Source: an uncultured Sphingomonas sp.
GTDB taxonomy: Bacteria; Pseudomonadota; Alphaproteobacteria; Sphingomonadales; Sphingomonadaceae
Length of the DNA: 64,000 nt
Reading direction: 5' to 3'
Assembly: GCF_936927845.1 (NCBI RefSeq)
Contig: NZ_CAKZHV010000031.1
Location: 1-64,000, forward strand
Under the pieces are notes generated by a model. That model searched no databases, was not told the origin of the DNA, and saw only the letters and a program-made list of their open reading frames with translations. Positions 53,845 through 61,890 of the stretch are shown piece after piece. Every line of letters begins with the position of its first letter. Position 1 is the first letter of the stretch. The position numbers and the translations under genes were made by a program.

Positions 53845-54663
53845 ATGGGTTACGACAAGGGCGGCCGCGGTGCACGCGGTGGGCGTGGACGCGACAAGCG
53901 CGACGATTTCGGCGGCGGTGATTTCGGTGGCGGCTTCGGCGGCGGCTTCGACAGCGACCGCGGCGGCTTCGGCGGCGGCGGCTTTGGTGGTGGCAGCGGC
54001 GGCTTCGGCGGTGGCAACCGTGGCGGCTTCGGCGGCGGTGGCTTCGGTGGCGGCGGCGGTGGCGGCGGTTACCGCGGCGGCGGTGGCGGCTTCGGTGGTG
54101 GCGGCGGCGGTGGCCGCGGCATGCCCCCGCAGGTCGTCGGCGAGGGCACCGGCGTGGTCAAGTTCTTCAACGCGCAGAAGGGTTTCGGCTTTGTCGTGCG
54201 CGACGACGGCGGCGAGGACGTGTTCGTGCACATCTCGGCGGTCGAGCAGGCGGGCCTCTCGGGTCTGGCCGAGGGTCAGCCGCTCGGCTTCACCCTGGTC
54301 GACCGCGGCGGCCGCATCTCGGCGACTGACCTCAAGATCGACGGCGAGCCGATGCCGGTGCAGGAGCGCGCACCGCGCGACGGCGGTTTCGGTGGCGCAC
54401 CGGGCGGTCCGCGTGGCGGCCAGGGTGCCCCGCAGCGCTCGCTGACCGGCGAGAAGGCGACCGGCACGGTGAAGTTCTTCAACGCGATGAAGGGTTTCGG
54501 CTTCATCCAGCGCGACGACGGCCAGCCGGACGCGTTTGTCCACATCTCGGCCGTCGAGCGTGCGGGCATGCCGACGCTCAACGAGGGCGACCGCCTCAGC
54601 TTCGAGATCGAGGTCGATCGTCGCGGCAAGTACGCAGCGGTGAACCTCGCACCGAACAGCTGA
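53845..54663 (+). CDS. Double cold-shock-domain protein with glycine-rich N-terminus
   Basis: A 272-residue protein; start ATG 53845 is chosen because it begins the low-complexity region with an ACAGGG site upstream. Residues ~1-92 are a Gly/Arg/Phe repeat with RGG-like steps; two cold-shock domains follow (~101-165 with KGFGFVV and VFVHIS, and ~205-268 with KGFGFIQ and AFVHIS), joined by another Gly-rich linker. Each domain has the RNP1 and RNP2 motifs that bind single-stranded RNA or DNA. Most sphingomonad double-CSD proteins lack such a long RGG-like head, as far as I recall. An RNA chaperone role is likely. Confidence 0.88.
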   Translation: MGYDKGGRGARGGRGRDKRDDFGGGDFGGGFGGGFDSDRGGFGGGGFGGGSGGFGGGNRGGFGGGGFGGGGGGGGYRGGGGGFGGGGGGGRGMPPQVVGEGTGVVKFFNAQKGFGFVVRDDGGEDVFVHISAVEQAGLSGLAEGQPLGFTLVDRGGRISATDLKIDGEPMPVQERAPRDGGFGGAPGGPRGGQGAPQRSLTGEKATGTVKFFNAMKGFGFIQRDDGQPDAFVHISAVERAGMPTLNEGDRLSFEIEVDRRGKYAAVNLAPNS

Positions 54664-54685
54664 TCGACCGATCAGGTGATTGGGG

Positions 54686-54716
54686 CGGCCCGTTCGGCAC
54701 GACGCCGGGCGGGCCG
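54686..54716 (+). terminator. Possible terminator after the cold-shock gene
   Basis: A 7-bp stem CGGCCCG/CGGGCCG with further pairing inside, followed by TTCTCGTTC. There is no long T run, so this is weak. Confidence 0.35.
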
Positions 54717-54779
54717 TTCTCGTTCAAGCGCATCCTCGCGAACGCTCCCGCATCGACGCGTTCGCACGAACAGGGCAAG

Positions 54780-55640
54780 GTGGCAGGCATGACGCTGCGT
54801 TGGTTGGTTCTTCCCACGGCCGCACTCGCTGGCGCCGGTGCCGCGCTCGCGCTGCGCGCGCCCGACGCTGCCCAGCCGCAACAGCCAGCCGCGACCGCTG
54901 CGCCCCCGGCCGGTGGTGCAGCCGCCGCGCCGGTCAGCGCGCGCCCGCCGCTGCTCACCCCGCGCGTCGTCGCCCGCTTCCCCCATGACGCGCAGGCCTT
55001 TACCGAAGGGCTCGTCTGGCACGACGGCGCTTTGTACGAGAGCGTCGGGCTCGAGGGGCGCTCCGACGTGCGCCGCGTCGATCTGGCCACCGGCAAAGTG
55101 ACGACACGCGTCGCTATTCCGCCGGCGCAGTTCGGCGAGGGGCTGGCGGCCTACAAGGACCGGCTGGTCAGCCTGACCTGGCACGACGGGATCGCGCATC
55201 GCTGGTCGGCGCGCACGCTCAAGCCGCTCGGTACCGCGCGCTACACCGGCGAGGGCTGGGGGCTGACCAGCGACGGACGCGCGCTGATCCGCTCGGACGG
55301 GTCGGCGACGCTCACCTTCCACGATCCCGTCACCTTCGCCGAGCAGCGCCGGCTCGACGTGACCCTGAACGGTCGACCGATCACGCAGATCAACGAGCTC
55401 GAATGGGTCGACGGCGCGATCCTCGCCAACGTCTGGCACGCGCCGTTCCTGGTGCGGATCGATCCGGCGAACGGCCACGTCACCGCGATCGTCGACCTGC
55501 GCGCGATCGTCGCCGAGGTCGGTGCGACCAACCCGGAAGCGGTCGCCAACGGGATCGCCTGGGACGCGGGCAAGCGTCGCCTGTTCGTCACCGGCAAGCT
55601 GTGGCCGACCATGTTCGAGATCGCGCTGCCCGCGGCGTGA
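54780..55640 (+). CDS. Glutaminyl-peptide cyclotransferase (plant-type fold)
   Basis: A 286-residue exported enzyme. A hydrophobic N-terminus (RWLVLPTAALAGAGAALAL) and an Ala/Pro/Gln linker precede the five-bladed beta-propeller of the plant-type glutaminyl cyclase family: PHDAQAFTEGLVW with the catalytic Glu region, LYESVGLEGRSDVRRVDL, GEGWGLTSDG and the final NPEAVANGIAWDAGKRRLFVTGK. It would cyclise N-terminal Gln to pyroglutamate on periplasmic proteins. The start may be GTG 54780 or ATG 54789. Confidence 0.88.
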   Translation: MAGMTLRWLVLPTAALAGAGAALALRAPDAAQPQQPAATAAPPAGGAAAAPVSARPPLLTPRVVARFPHDAQAFTEGLVWHDGALYESVGLEGRSDVRRVDLATGKVTTRVAIPPAQFGEGLAAYKDRLVSLTWHDGIAHRWSARTLKPLGTARYTGEGWGLTSDGRALIRSDGSATLTFHDPVTFAEQRRLDVTLNGRPITQINELEWVDGAILANVWHAPFLVRIDPANGHVTAIVDLRAIVAEVGATNPEAVANGIAWDAGKRRLFVTGKLWPTMFEIALPAA

Positions 55641-55803
55641 TCGGGCGAGCGTAACGTCGAAGCGCTGAGCCGTCGAAGCGGAGGTGGGGCGCGCCGCGGC
55701 GGTCCTAACCCTGCGTGCTCACGTGCAGACCGCCGCCGAGATGGCGGCACCACCGTGAACATCCGCTGGCTCCTCGCGGGAGGCCTCACGCCCATGCGTG
55801 CAG
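55641..55803. other. Non-coding gap
   Basis: About 160 bases between the cyclase gene and the amtB terminator. I see no open frame with a ribosome site and no promoter of note. Confidence 0.5.
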
Positions 55804-55839
55804 CAAAAAAAGAGCCCGGTACGTCGCCGTACCGGGCCA
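55804..55839 (-). terminator. Rho-independent terminator of glnK-amtB
   Basis: On the minus strand a perfect 9-bp stem GCCCGGTAC/GTACCGGGC with a 6-base loop is followed by CTCTTTTTTT. It lies about 80 bases after the amtB stop. Confidence 0.88.
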
Positions 55840-55916
55840 TAGGTGTTTGTCCGCAGGAGGAACATCGTGATGGGCGCGGGGGCCAGGATCAGGACCGGGC
55901 CCGCGCCCGAAAACCG

Positions 55917-57281
55917 TCAGTAATTGTAGGCGCGCTCACCGTGCTCGCCGAGGTCGAGACCCTCACGCTCGACATCGGGGGCGACGCGCAATCCGGTCAG
56001 CGCGCGCGCGGCGAGCATCGCGACCGCGGTGCCGACGCCGGTCCAGATGATGGTGGTGACCACCGCCTCGACCTGGACGATCAACTGGTGCGCCATGTCA
56101 TAATCGGGCTTGCCCGGCCCGCCGAGTGAGGGGGCGTACACGATCGCGGTGCCGATCGCGCCGACGATCCCGCCGACGCCGTGGACCCCGAAGGCGTCGA
56201 GCGCATCGTCGTAGCCGAGCTTCGGCTTCACCACCGACACGGCGTAGAAGCAGATCACCGAGGCGACCGCGCCGAGCACGATCGCGCCGAACGGCCCCGA
56301 ATTACCCGCCGCCGGGGTCACCGCGACAAGCCCCGCGACCACGCCCGAACAGAAGCCCAGCGCCGAGCCCTTGTGACCGTTCAACCGCTCGGCCAGCATC
56401 CAGAACAAGGCACCCGACGCGGTCGCGACAAAGGTGTTGATCATCGCCAGCCCGGCCGAGCCGTTCGCCTCCAGCGCGGAGCCGGCGTTGAACCCGAACC
56501 AGCCGACCCACAGAAGCCCGGTGCCGATGCCTGTCATCGTCAGCGAGTGCGGCACGATCCGCTCGGTCGGGTAACCGATCCGCTTGCCGAGGATCAGCGC
56601 GGCGACGAGCGAGGCGACACCGGCGTTGATGTGCACCACGGTGCCACCGGCGAAGTCGAGCGCGCCCATCTTGAAGAACAGCCCGCCCGATGCCCACACC
56701 ATGTGCGCAATCGGAAAATAGACGATCGTCAGCCAGATCGCGGCGAAGACCATGACGGCGGAGAATTTGATCCGCTCGACCATCGAGCCCAGCACCAGCG
56801 CGACGGTGATGGCGGCAAAGGTCATCTGGAAGCAGACAAAGACATATTCGGGGATCGCCACGCCCTGCGTAAAGGTCGCCGCCGTGCTCTCCGAAGTGAC
56901 GCCGGCGAGGAACGCCTTGCCCAGCCCGGAGACGAAATCGTTGCCGCCGTCACCGAAGGCGAGCGTGTAGCCCCACATCACCCAAATCAGCATGGCGAGA
57001 CACGCGACCGCGCCGATCTGCGTCATCGTCGACAACATGTTCTTGGTACGCGTCAGCCCGCCGTAGAAGAGCGCAAGGCCGGGCAGGATCATCATCATGA
57101 CCAGCAAAGTGCTGGTCAGCATCCACGCGGTATCGCCCTTGTTGACGGTCGCGGTCGCCGCTGCGGCGGGCGCCTGTAGTGCCGCGTCCTGCGCCCAGGC
57201 GGGCAGCGCGGCGACGAGCGCCAGCCCCGCGCCCGCGAGGCCGATGCCCCGCAATCCGGTACGTTCCATCGATCGCTTCAT
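55917..57281 (-). CDS. amtB: Ammonium transporter AmtB
   Basis: A 454-residue ammonium channel starting at ATG 57281 (the frame opens earlier but without homology). A signal-like N-terminus (GLRGIGLAGAGLALVAALPAWAQ) precedes 11 membrane segments. The twin channel histidines are seen in DFAGGTVVHINAG and DAFGVHGVGG. It conducts ammonia and is blocked by GlnK. It follows glnK by 13 bases, the classical pair. Confidence 0.95.
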   Translation of the reverse strand: MKRSMERTGLRGIGLAGAGLALVAALPAWAQDAALQAPAAAATATVNKGDTAWMLTSTLLVMMMILPGLALFYGGLTRTKNMLSTMTQIGAVACLAMLIWVMWGYTLAFGDGGNDFVSGLGKAFLAGVTSESTAATFTQGVAIPEYVFVCFQMTFAAITVALVLGSMVERIKFSAVMVFAAIWLTIVYFPIAHMVWASGGLFFKMGALDFAGGTVVHINAGVASLVAALILGKRIGYPTERIVPHSLTMTGIGTGLLWVGWFGFNAGSALEANGSAGLAMINTFVATASGALFWMLAERLNGHKGSALGFCSGVVAGLVAVTPAAGNSGPFGAIVLGAVASVICFYAVSVVKPKLGYDDALDAFGVHGVGGIVGAIGTAIVYAPSLGGPGKPDYDMAHQLIVQVEAVVTTIIWTGVGTAVAMLAARALTGLRVAPDVEREGLDLGEHGERAYNY

Positions 57282-57294
57282 TCCCCAACCCCCG

Positions 57295-57633
57295 TCAGAG
57301 TGCGGTGTCGTCGGTTTCGCCGGTGCGGATGCGCACCGCCTGTCCGACCTCGAGCACGAAGATCTTGCCGTCACCGATCGCGCCGGTGTTGGCGGCGGCC
57401 TGCACCGCTTCCACGACACGGTCGGCCATCTGGCTCGCGCACACGACCTCGATCTTGATCTTGGGCACCATGTTGGTGCTGTATTCGGCGCCGCGGTAGA
57501 TTTCGGTCTGCCCCTTCTGGCGACCGAACCCCTTCACTTCGGACACCGTCATGCCCGCCACGCCGATCGCGGTGAGCGCCTCGCGCACCTCGTCGAGCTT
57601 GAACGGTTTGATGATGGCAATGACCAGCTTCAT
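57295..57633 (-). CDS. glnK: PII signalling protein GlnK
   Basis: A 112-residue PII protein starting at ATG 57633 behind GAAGGGGGC. The T-loop has the uridylylation Tyr in EIYRGAEYSTNMVPK, and KIFVLEVGQAVRIRTGETD is the C-terminal signature. GlnK reports nitrogen status and plugs AmtB. A perfect sigma-54 site lies upstream, as expected for NtrC control. Confidence 0.95.
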   Translation of the reverse strand: MKLVIAIIKPFKLDEVREALTAIGVAGMTVSEVKGFGRQKGQTEIYRGAEYSTNMVPKIKIEVVCASQMADRVVEAVQAAANTGAIGDGKIFVLEVGQAVRIRTGETDDTAL

Positions 57634-57666
57634 CGCGCCCCCTTCCCTGTAGCGAGAAGAGGCATA

Positions 57667-57681
57667 GCAAACCGCGTGCCA
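57667..57681 (-). promoter_or_regulatory. Sigma-54 promoter of glnK-amtB
   Basis: Minus strand reads TGGCACGCGGTTTGC, a full match with GG-N10-GC spacing. The ATG is at 57633, about 22 bases past the expected start. Confidence 0.85.
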
Positions 57682-57763
57682 ACCAACCGCCAAGCGGACG
57701 CGGGCGATATATTGCTACTTCGCGGGCAGTGATCCGGTAATTAATGGGCAGTGAAAGCGCAGT

Positions 57764-57782
57764 TCTGCCTAATAATTAGGCA
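57764..57782 (-). terminator. Hairpin overlapping the stop codon of the DUF2007-type gene
   Basis: CTGCCTAA and TTAGGCAG pair over 8 bp around a 3-base loop. The stop codon TAA (57776-57778) is inside the structure. No T run follows, so its terminator activity is doubtful. Confidence 0.45.
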
Positions 57783-57976
57783 GGATCGACCAACCGCTTT
57801 GCGCGCAACAGATCGTCCTCATCCACCATCACGCGCGCGGGAATCAGCAGCCAGCTGCCGTCGGCGATCGATGCGCCGGTGTCGAACGCAACCGCGTCGA
57901 TCCCTTCCGCTTCGAGCCGACCGACGATGATGTTGGCGAGATTGCGGTCGAAGCGACCGAGTTCGACCAGCGCCAT
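57776..57976 (-). CDS. DUF2007-type small protein
   Basis: A 66-residue protein starting at ATG 57976, sharing one base with the stop of the preceding gene. VELGRFDRNLANIIVGRLEAEGIDAVAFDTG followed by LLIPARVMVDEDDLLRAKRLV fits the DUF2007 family of small putative signal-transducing proteins. Function unknown. Coupled to the PNPOx-type gene. Confidence 0.75.
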   Translation of the reverse strand: MALVELGRFDRNLANIIVGRLEAEGIDAVAFDTGASIADGSWLLIPARVMVDEDDLLRAKRLVDPA

Positions 57977-58521
57977 TACGCGGGGACCGTCGGGTTGCGC
58001 ACCGGCAACCCGTCGATGCTGGTAGTGCGCTGCGCATATTTGGCGAAGCGGGTCTGGTCGTCTTGCGTCGCGTGATATTTGTTGAGCGTCTCGCGCGAGC
58101 GCTCGAACGTCATGTGCGGCACGCCCCAGCCGCACGAGGTCTGCACCTGCTGCACCTCGACGACGAAGATCTGCCGCGTACCGGGCAGCAGCGTGAAATG
58201 CGCCGCGAGCGCAGCCCAATCGTCGTCCTGCGGCAGCACCGGCCGACCGCGGCCGTAGATGCGGAAGATCAGCGCGGGATTGTCGAAGGCGCAGAACATG
58301 ATCGTAATGCGTCCGTCGGCGATCAGGTGCGCGTTGGTTTCGTTCCCCGATCCCGCGACGTCGAGATAGGCAACGGTGCGATCGTCCAGCACGCGGAAGC
58401 TGTCCATGCCCTTGGGGCTGAGGTTGATCCGCGTGCCCGCCGCCGCGGTGGCGACGAAGAATACCGGCTGTTTCACGACGAACGCGCGGTGTTCCGGGGT
58501 GAGCGCGGGAAAGAACTCCAT
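57976..58521 (-). CDS. Pyridoxamine 5'-phosphate oxidase-family protein
   Basis: A ~181-residue protein of the split-barrel FMN-binding fold. The start at ATG 58521 is chosen for the GAGG site before it; ATG 58554 is possible. It has KQPVFFVATAAAGTRINLSPKGMDSFRVLDD, DGRITIMFCAFDNPALIFRIYGRGR and a C-terminal DGLPVRNPTVPA. Members use FMN or F420; the substrate is unknown. Divergent from ccdA. Confidence 0.78.
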   Translation of the reverse strand: MEFFPALTPEHRAFVVKQPVFFVATAAAGTRINLSPKGMDSFRVLDDRTVAYLDVAGSGNETNAHLIADGRITIMFCAFDNPALIFRIYGRGRPVLPQDDDWAALAAHFTLLPGTRQIFVVEVQQVQTSCGWGVPHMTFERSRETLNKYHATQDDQTRFAKYAQRTTSIDGLPVRNPTVPA

Positions 58522-58571
58522 GGCAAATGCCTCACGTTGACGCGCATCATCCATGCGCATAGCTTATCGGC

Positions 58572-58817
58572 ATGAGACACGATCCGATCGCCTCGGGCAA
58601 GCGCAAGTCAGTCAATATGTCGATCGACACCGGCGTCGTCGCGGCAGCCCGCGAGGCCGGCGTAAACCTGTCGCAAGTCAGCGAAGCCGCGTTAAGGAAT
58701 GCGGCCAAGGAAGCGCTTGATGCGAAGTGGCGGGAAGAGAATCGCGCCTGGATCGAAGCGCACCGCAAGTGGGTCGAGGAAAATGAACTGCCACTGGAAA
58801 AGTACAGGATGTTCTGA
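58572..58817 (+). CDS. ccdA: Type II antitoxin CcdA
   Basis: An 81-residue antitoxin. The N-terminal half (KRKSVNMSIDTGVVAAAREAGVNLSQV) is a ribbon-helix-helix DNA-binding domain for autorepression. The C-terminal half (ENRAWIEAHRKWVEENELPLEKYRMF) matches the CcdB-binding tail of CcdA. Its stop is immediately followed by the ccdB start. Confidence 0.9.
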   Translation: MRHDPIASGKRKSVNMSIDTGVVAAAREAGVNLSQVSEAALRNAAKEALDAKWREENRAWIEAHRKWVEENELPLEKYRMF

Positions 58818-59114
58818 GTGGCGCGCTTCGACGTCTACCGCCTGAATGACGGCTCGATGGTCGTTGATTGCCAGGCGGACTTCCTGAGCGACATCGGCAC
58901 CCGCTTCGTACTACCATTACTCCCGCGAGGAGAGGGGCCGGGACCGAACGCGCGCATCAATCCTGAATTTGACATCAACGGCGAGCGACTCGTGCTGGTC
59001 GCGCAACTCGCCGCGACGCTCCGCACCGCGGAGCTACGAGCGCGCGTCACCTCGCTCGCGGACGAGAGCTATCGGATCATCGGCGCGATCGACGTTCTGA
59101 TCGGCACCGCTTAG
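58818..59114 (+). CDS. ccdB: CcdB-family toxin
   Basis: A 98-residue protein starting at GTG 58818 right after the ccdA stop. MARFDVYRLNDGSMVVDCQADFLSDIGTRFVLPL and NPEFDINGERLVLVAQL are typical of CcdB, which traps DNA gyrase. The C-terminus ends in VLIGTA, without the Trp-Gly-Ile end that F-plasmid CcdB needs for gyrase poisoning. It overlaps the convergent tldD stop by four bases. Confidence 0.87.
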   Translation: MARFDVYRLNDGSMVVDCQADFLSDIGTRFVLPLLPRGEGPGPNARINPEFDINGERLVLVAQLAATLRTAELRARVTSLADESYRIIGAIDVLIGTA

Positions 59115-60535
59115 GTCGCGGTGCCGCCCACCGTCAGCCCGCCGATCAACAGCGTCGGCTGACCCACGCCCGCGGGCACGCTCTGCCCGCCCTTGCCACA
59201 CATGCCGATGCCTTCGTCGAGCGCGAAATCGTTGCCGACGCCTTCGACCTTGGTCAGCACGCTCGGTCCATCGCCGATCAGCGTTGCGCCCTTGATCGGC
59301 GCGCCGATGCGGCCGTTCTCGACCAGATACGCCTCGGTGCACGAGAAGACGAACTTGCCCGACACAATGTCGACCTGCCCGCCGCCGAAGGATTGCGCGA
59401 AGATGCCGCGCTTGACCCGCGACAGCAGCTCGGCGGGATCGTCCTTGCCCGCCTTCATGAACGTGTTGGTCATGCGCGGCATCGGCGCGTGCGCGAAGCT
59501 TTCGCGGCGGCCGTTACCGGTCGGCTCGACCCCCATCAGCCGCGCATTGAGGCGGTCCTGCATGTAACCTTTTAGGAATCCGTCCTCGATCAGGATCGTC
59601 TCCGAGGTCGGCGTGCCCTCGTCGTCGATCGACAGCGAGCCCCGGCGGTCGGCGATCGAGCCGTCGTCGACTACGGTGACGCCGCGCGCCGCGACCTGCT
59701 CGCCGATCCGGCCGGAAAAGGCGCTGGTGCCCTTGCGGTTGAAGTCGCCTTCCAGCCCGTGGCCGATCGCCTCGTGCAGCACGATGCCGGGCCAGCCCGG
59801 CCCGAGCAGCACCGTCATCTCGCCGGCGGGCGCGGCGACCGAGTCGAGGTTGACGAGAGCCTGGCGCAGCGCCTCGTCGACCGCGCGGTTCCACGCCGCC
59901 GGCTCGAACAATTGATCGTAGAGGTAGCGACCGCCCATCCCGAACGTGCCCGTCTCGCGCCGGCCGTTCTGCTCGACCACGATCGAGACGTTGAGGCGGA
60001 CGAGCGGGCGCACGTCGGTCGCGACGAAGCCGTCGGCGCGGACGATCTCGACCACGCTCCACGTGCCCGACAGCCCGACCGACACCTGCGCAACGCGCGG
60101 ATCGCGCGCGCGCGCCGCGGCGTCGATCGTCTGGCACAGGTTCACCTTGTCGGCGAAGGGCACGAGGTCGAGCGGATCGGCGTCGGTGTAGAGGTGGCGG
60201 TTGGTGCTGCGCGGCGGCTGCGCCTTCCCGCTCGCCGAAGGGTCGATCAGCGCCATCGTCTCCGCGGCGCGCTTGATCGCGGCCTCGCTGAGTTCATTGG
60301 CGTGCGCAAACGCGGTCATCTCGCCCGACACGGCGCGCAGGCCGAAGCCCGCGTTGGTGTCGTAGCTCGCGGTTTTCAGCCGCCCATCGTCGAAGCCGAA
60401 CGCCTCGGCCTTGCGATATTGGAGGTACAACTCACCGTCGTCGGCCTTCGCCAGCGCGTCGGCGGTCAGCGCCTTTGCCGCGTCGGGGTCGAGCGAGTCG
60501 CGGTACAGGAACGAGCGGGGGTCGAGTGCGGTCAT
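59111..60535 (-). CDS. tldD: Metalloprotease TldD
   Basis: A 474-residue peptidase subunit that forms TldD/TldE and processes small peptides such as modified bacteriocins and CcdA. The zinc motif HEAIGHGLEGDF is seen (~233). It starts at ATG 60535; the longer frame has no homology. TldD/TldE is known to degrade CcdA in E. coli, which makes the ccdAB neighbourhood notable. The gene for TldE (PmbA) is not in the window. Confidence 0.93.
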   Translation of the reverse strand: MTALDPRSFLYRDSLDPDAAKALTADALAKADDGELYLQYRKAEAFGFDDGRLKTASYDTNAGFGLRAVSGEMTAFAHANELSEAAIKRAAETMALIDPSASGKAQPPRSTNRHLYTDADPLDLVPFADKVNLCQTIDAAARARDPRVAQVSVGLSGTWSVVEIVRADGFVATDVRPLVRLNVSIVVEQNGRRETGTFGMGGRYLYDQLFEPAAWNRAVDEALRQALVNLDSVAAPAGEMTVLLGPGWPGIVLHEAIGHGLEGDFNRKGTSAFSGRIGEQVAARGVTVVDDGSIADRRGSLSIDDEGTPTSETILIEDGFLKGYMQDRLNARLMGVEPTGNGRRESFAHAPMPRMTNTFMKAGKDDPAELLSRVKRGIFAQSFGGGQVDIVSGKFVFSCTEAYLVENGRIGAPIKGATLIGDGPSVLTKVEGVGNDFALDEGIGMCGKGGQSVPAGVGQPTLLIGGLTVGGTAT

Positions 60536-60600
60536 GCGTCCTAGATAGGACGGCGCAGCGCATTGGCAAAGCCGGCCCACGCACTCGAAACGTCGGCCGC

Positions 60601-60843
60601 TCAATGCACGTCGGGGTTAGACCCTTCGTGGATGTCGGGCAGCGTGCCCTGATCGACGCCGTCCGCCGGACCGCCGATCAGCACGAAGCGGCGGTCGCAA
60701 TAGCCGCAGTCGACGTAGCCATGCTCGTCGATCTGAAGGTAGATGCGCGGGTGACCGAGCCCCGCACCGCCGGGAATGTCGCTGGCGCCATCGCAGGCGA
60801 CGCGGGGTTGCGAGACACGGACGACTTCGAGCGGCGGATGCAT
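60601..60843 (-). CDS. Zinc-finger domain protein (CHCC type)
   Basis: An 80-residue protein starting at ATG 60843. The pattern ACDG ... GHPRIYLQID ... GYVDCGYCDRRFVL gives one Cys, one His and a CxxC, typical of the zf-CHCC domain related to the NDUFS6-type zinc protein of complex I. Probable function: small zinc-binding protein; role unclear. 65 bases upstream of tldD. Confidence 0.8.
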   Translation of the reverse strand: MHPPLEVVRVSQPRVACDGASDIPGGAGLGHPRIYLQIDEHGYVDCGYCDRRFVLIGGPADGVDQGTLPDIHEGSNPDVH

Positions 60844-60923
60844 GACCTGCGCGTTAGCAAGCACGCGCGCGACTCGCAATCATCGCCTAGCGCGCAGCCT
60901 GCGATCGGCGTACCGCGCCAGCC

Positions 60924-61871
60924 ATGACCAGTGAAGCCGCGATCTCGATCCAGAACCTGTGCAAGACTTACGCTGCGCCCGGCCCGGGTGCGGCGGAAAA
61001 GCGCGCGCTCGACGGCGTCACCTTTGACGTGCCGCGCGGCAGCGTGTTCGGGCTGCTCGGCCCCAACGGCGCGGGCAAGTCGACGCTGATCAACATCCTG
61101 GCCGGCCTCGTGAACAAGACCAGCGGCACCGCCGCGATCTGGGGGTTCGACATCGACCAGCATCCGCGCAACGCCAAGGCGTCGATCGGGATCGTCAACC
61201 AGGAGATCCTGTTCGATCCCTTCTTCACGCCGATCGAGACGCTGGAAATCCAGGCGGGGCTCTACGGCGTGCCCAAGCGCGAACGCCGTTCGATGGAGCT
61301 GCTGCGCGCGGTGCACCTGGAGGACAAGGCGAAGGCCTATGCGCGCACGCTGTCGGGCGGCATGAAGCGGCGGTTGATGGTGGCGAAGGCGATGGTCCAC
61401 CAGCCTCCCGTGCTCGTCCTCGACGAGCCGACCGCGGGCGTCGACATCGAGCTGCGCCAGCAACTCTGGACCTACGTGCGCAGCCTCAACGACGCCGGAG
61501 TAACGGTGGTGTTGACGACGCACTATCTCGAGGAAGCCGAGGAACTCTGCGACCGGATCGCGATCATCAACGGCGGCCGCGTCATCGCCAACGAGCCCAC
61601 CGCCGAGCTGGTCGGCAAGGCGCAGGAGAAGGTGGTCGCGGTGACGGTCGACCGCGACGTCGCCGATCTCCCCGACGCGTCGTGCTTCGAGAAGATCGTG
61701 CTCAAGGGTACCCGCACGCTCGAGATCACTTATTCCAAGGACCGCGTAAACGCGGGCGAGGTGCTCGCCGCGGTGCAGCGGGACGGGCTCGGTATCGTCG
61801 ACGTGACCACCAAGGAAGCCGACCTGGAGGACGTGTTCCTGAGCCTCACCCGCGCCGCCAACGCGGGCTAG
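60924..61871 (+). CDS. ABC transporter ATP-binding protein (ABC-2 type)
   Basis: A 315-residue ATPase. Walker A (GPNGAGKSTLI), signature (LSGGMKRRL) and Walker B (VLVLDEPTAGVD) are complete, followed by the H-loop (TTHYLEEAEELCDRIAIING). The C-terminal part is of the ABC-2 export type. No permease gene follows: the next gene is convergent. Start ATG 60924. Confidence 0.9.
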   Translation: MTSEAAISIQNLCKTYAAPGPGAAEKRALDGVTFDVPRGSVFGLLGPNGAGKSTLINILAGLVNKTSGTAAIWGFDIDQHPRNAKASIGIVNQEILFDPFFTPIETLEIQAGLYGVPKRERRSMELLRAVHLEDKAKAYARTLSGGMKRRLMVAKAMVHQPPVLVLDEPTAGVDIELRQQLWTYVRSLNDAGVTVVLTTHYLEEAEELCDRIAIINGGRVIANEPTAELVGKAQEKVVAVTVDRDVADLPDASCFEKIVLKGTRTLEITYSKDRVNAGEVLAAVQRDGLGIVDVTTKEADLEDVFLSLTRAANAG

Positions 61872-61890
61872 GGCGCGGGGGCGGTCTCGA

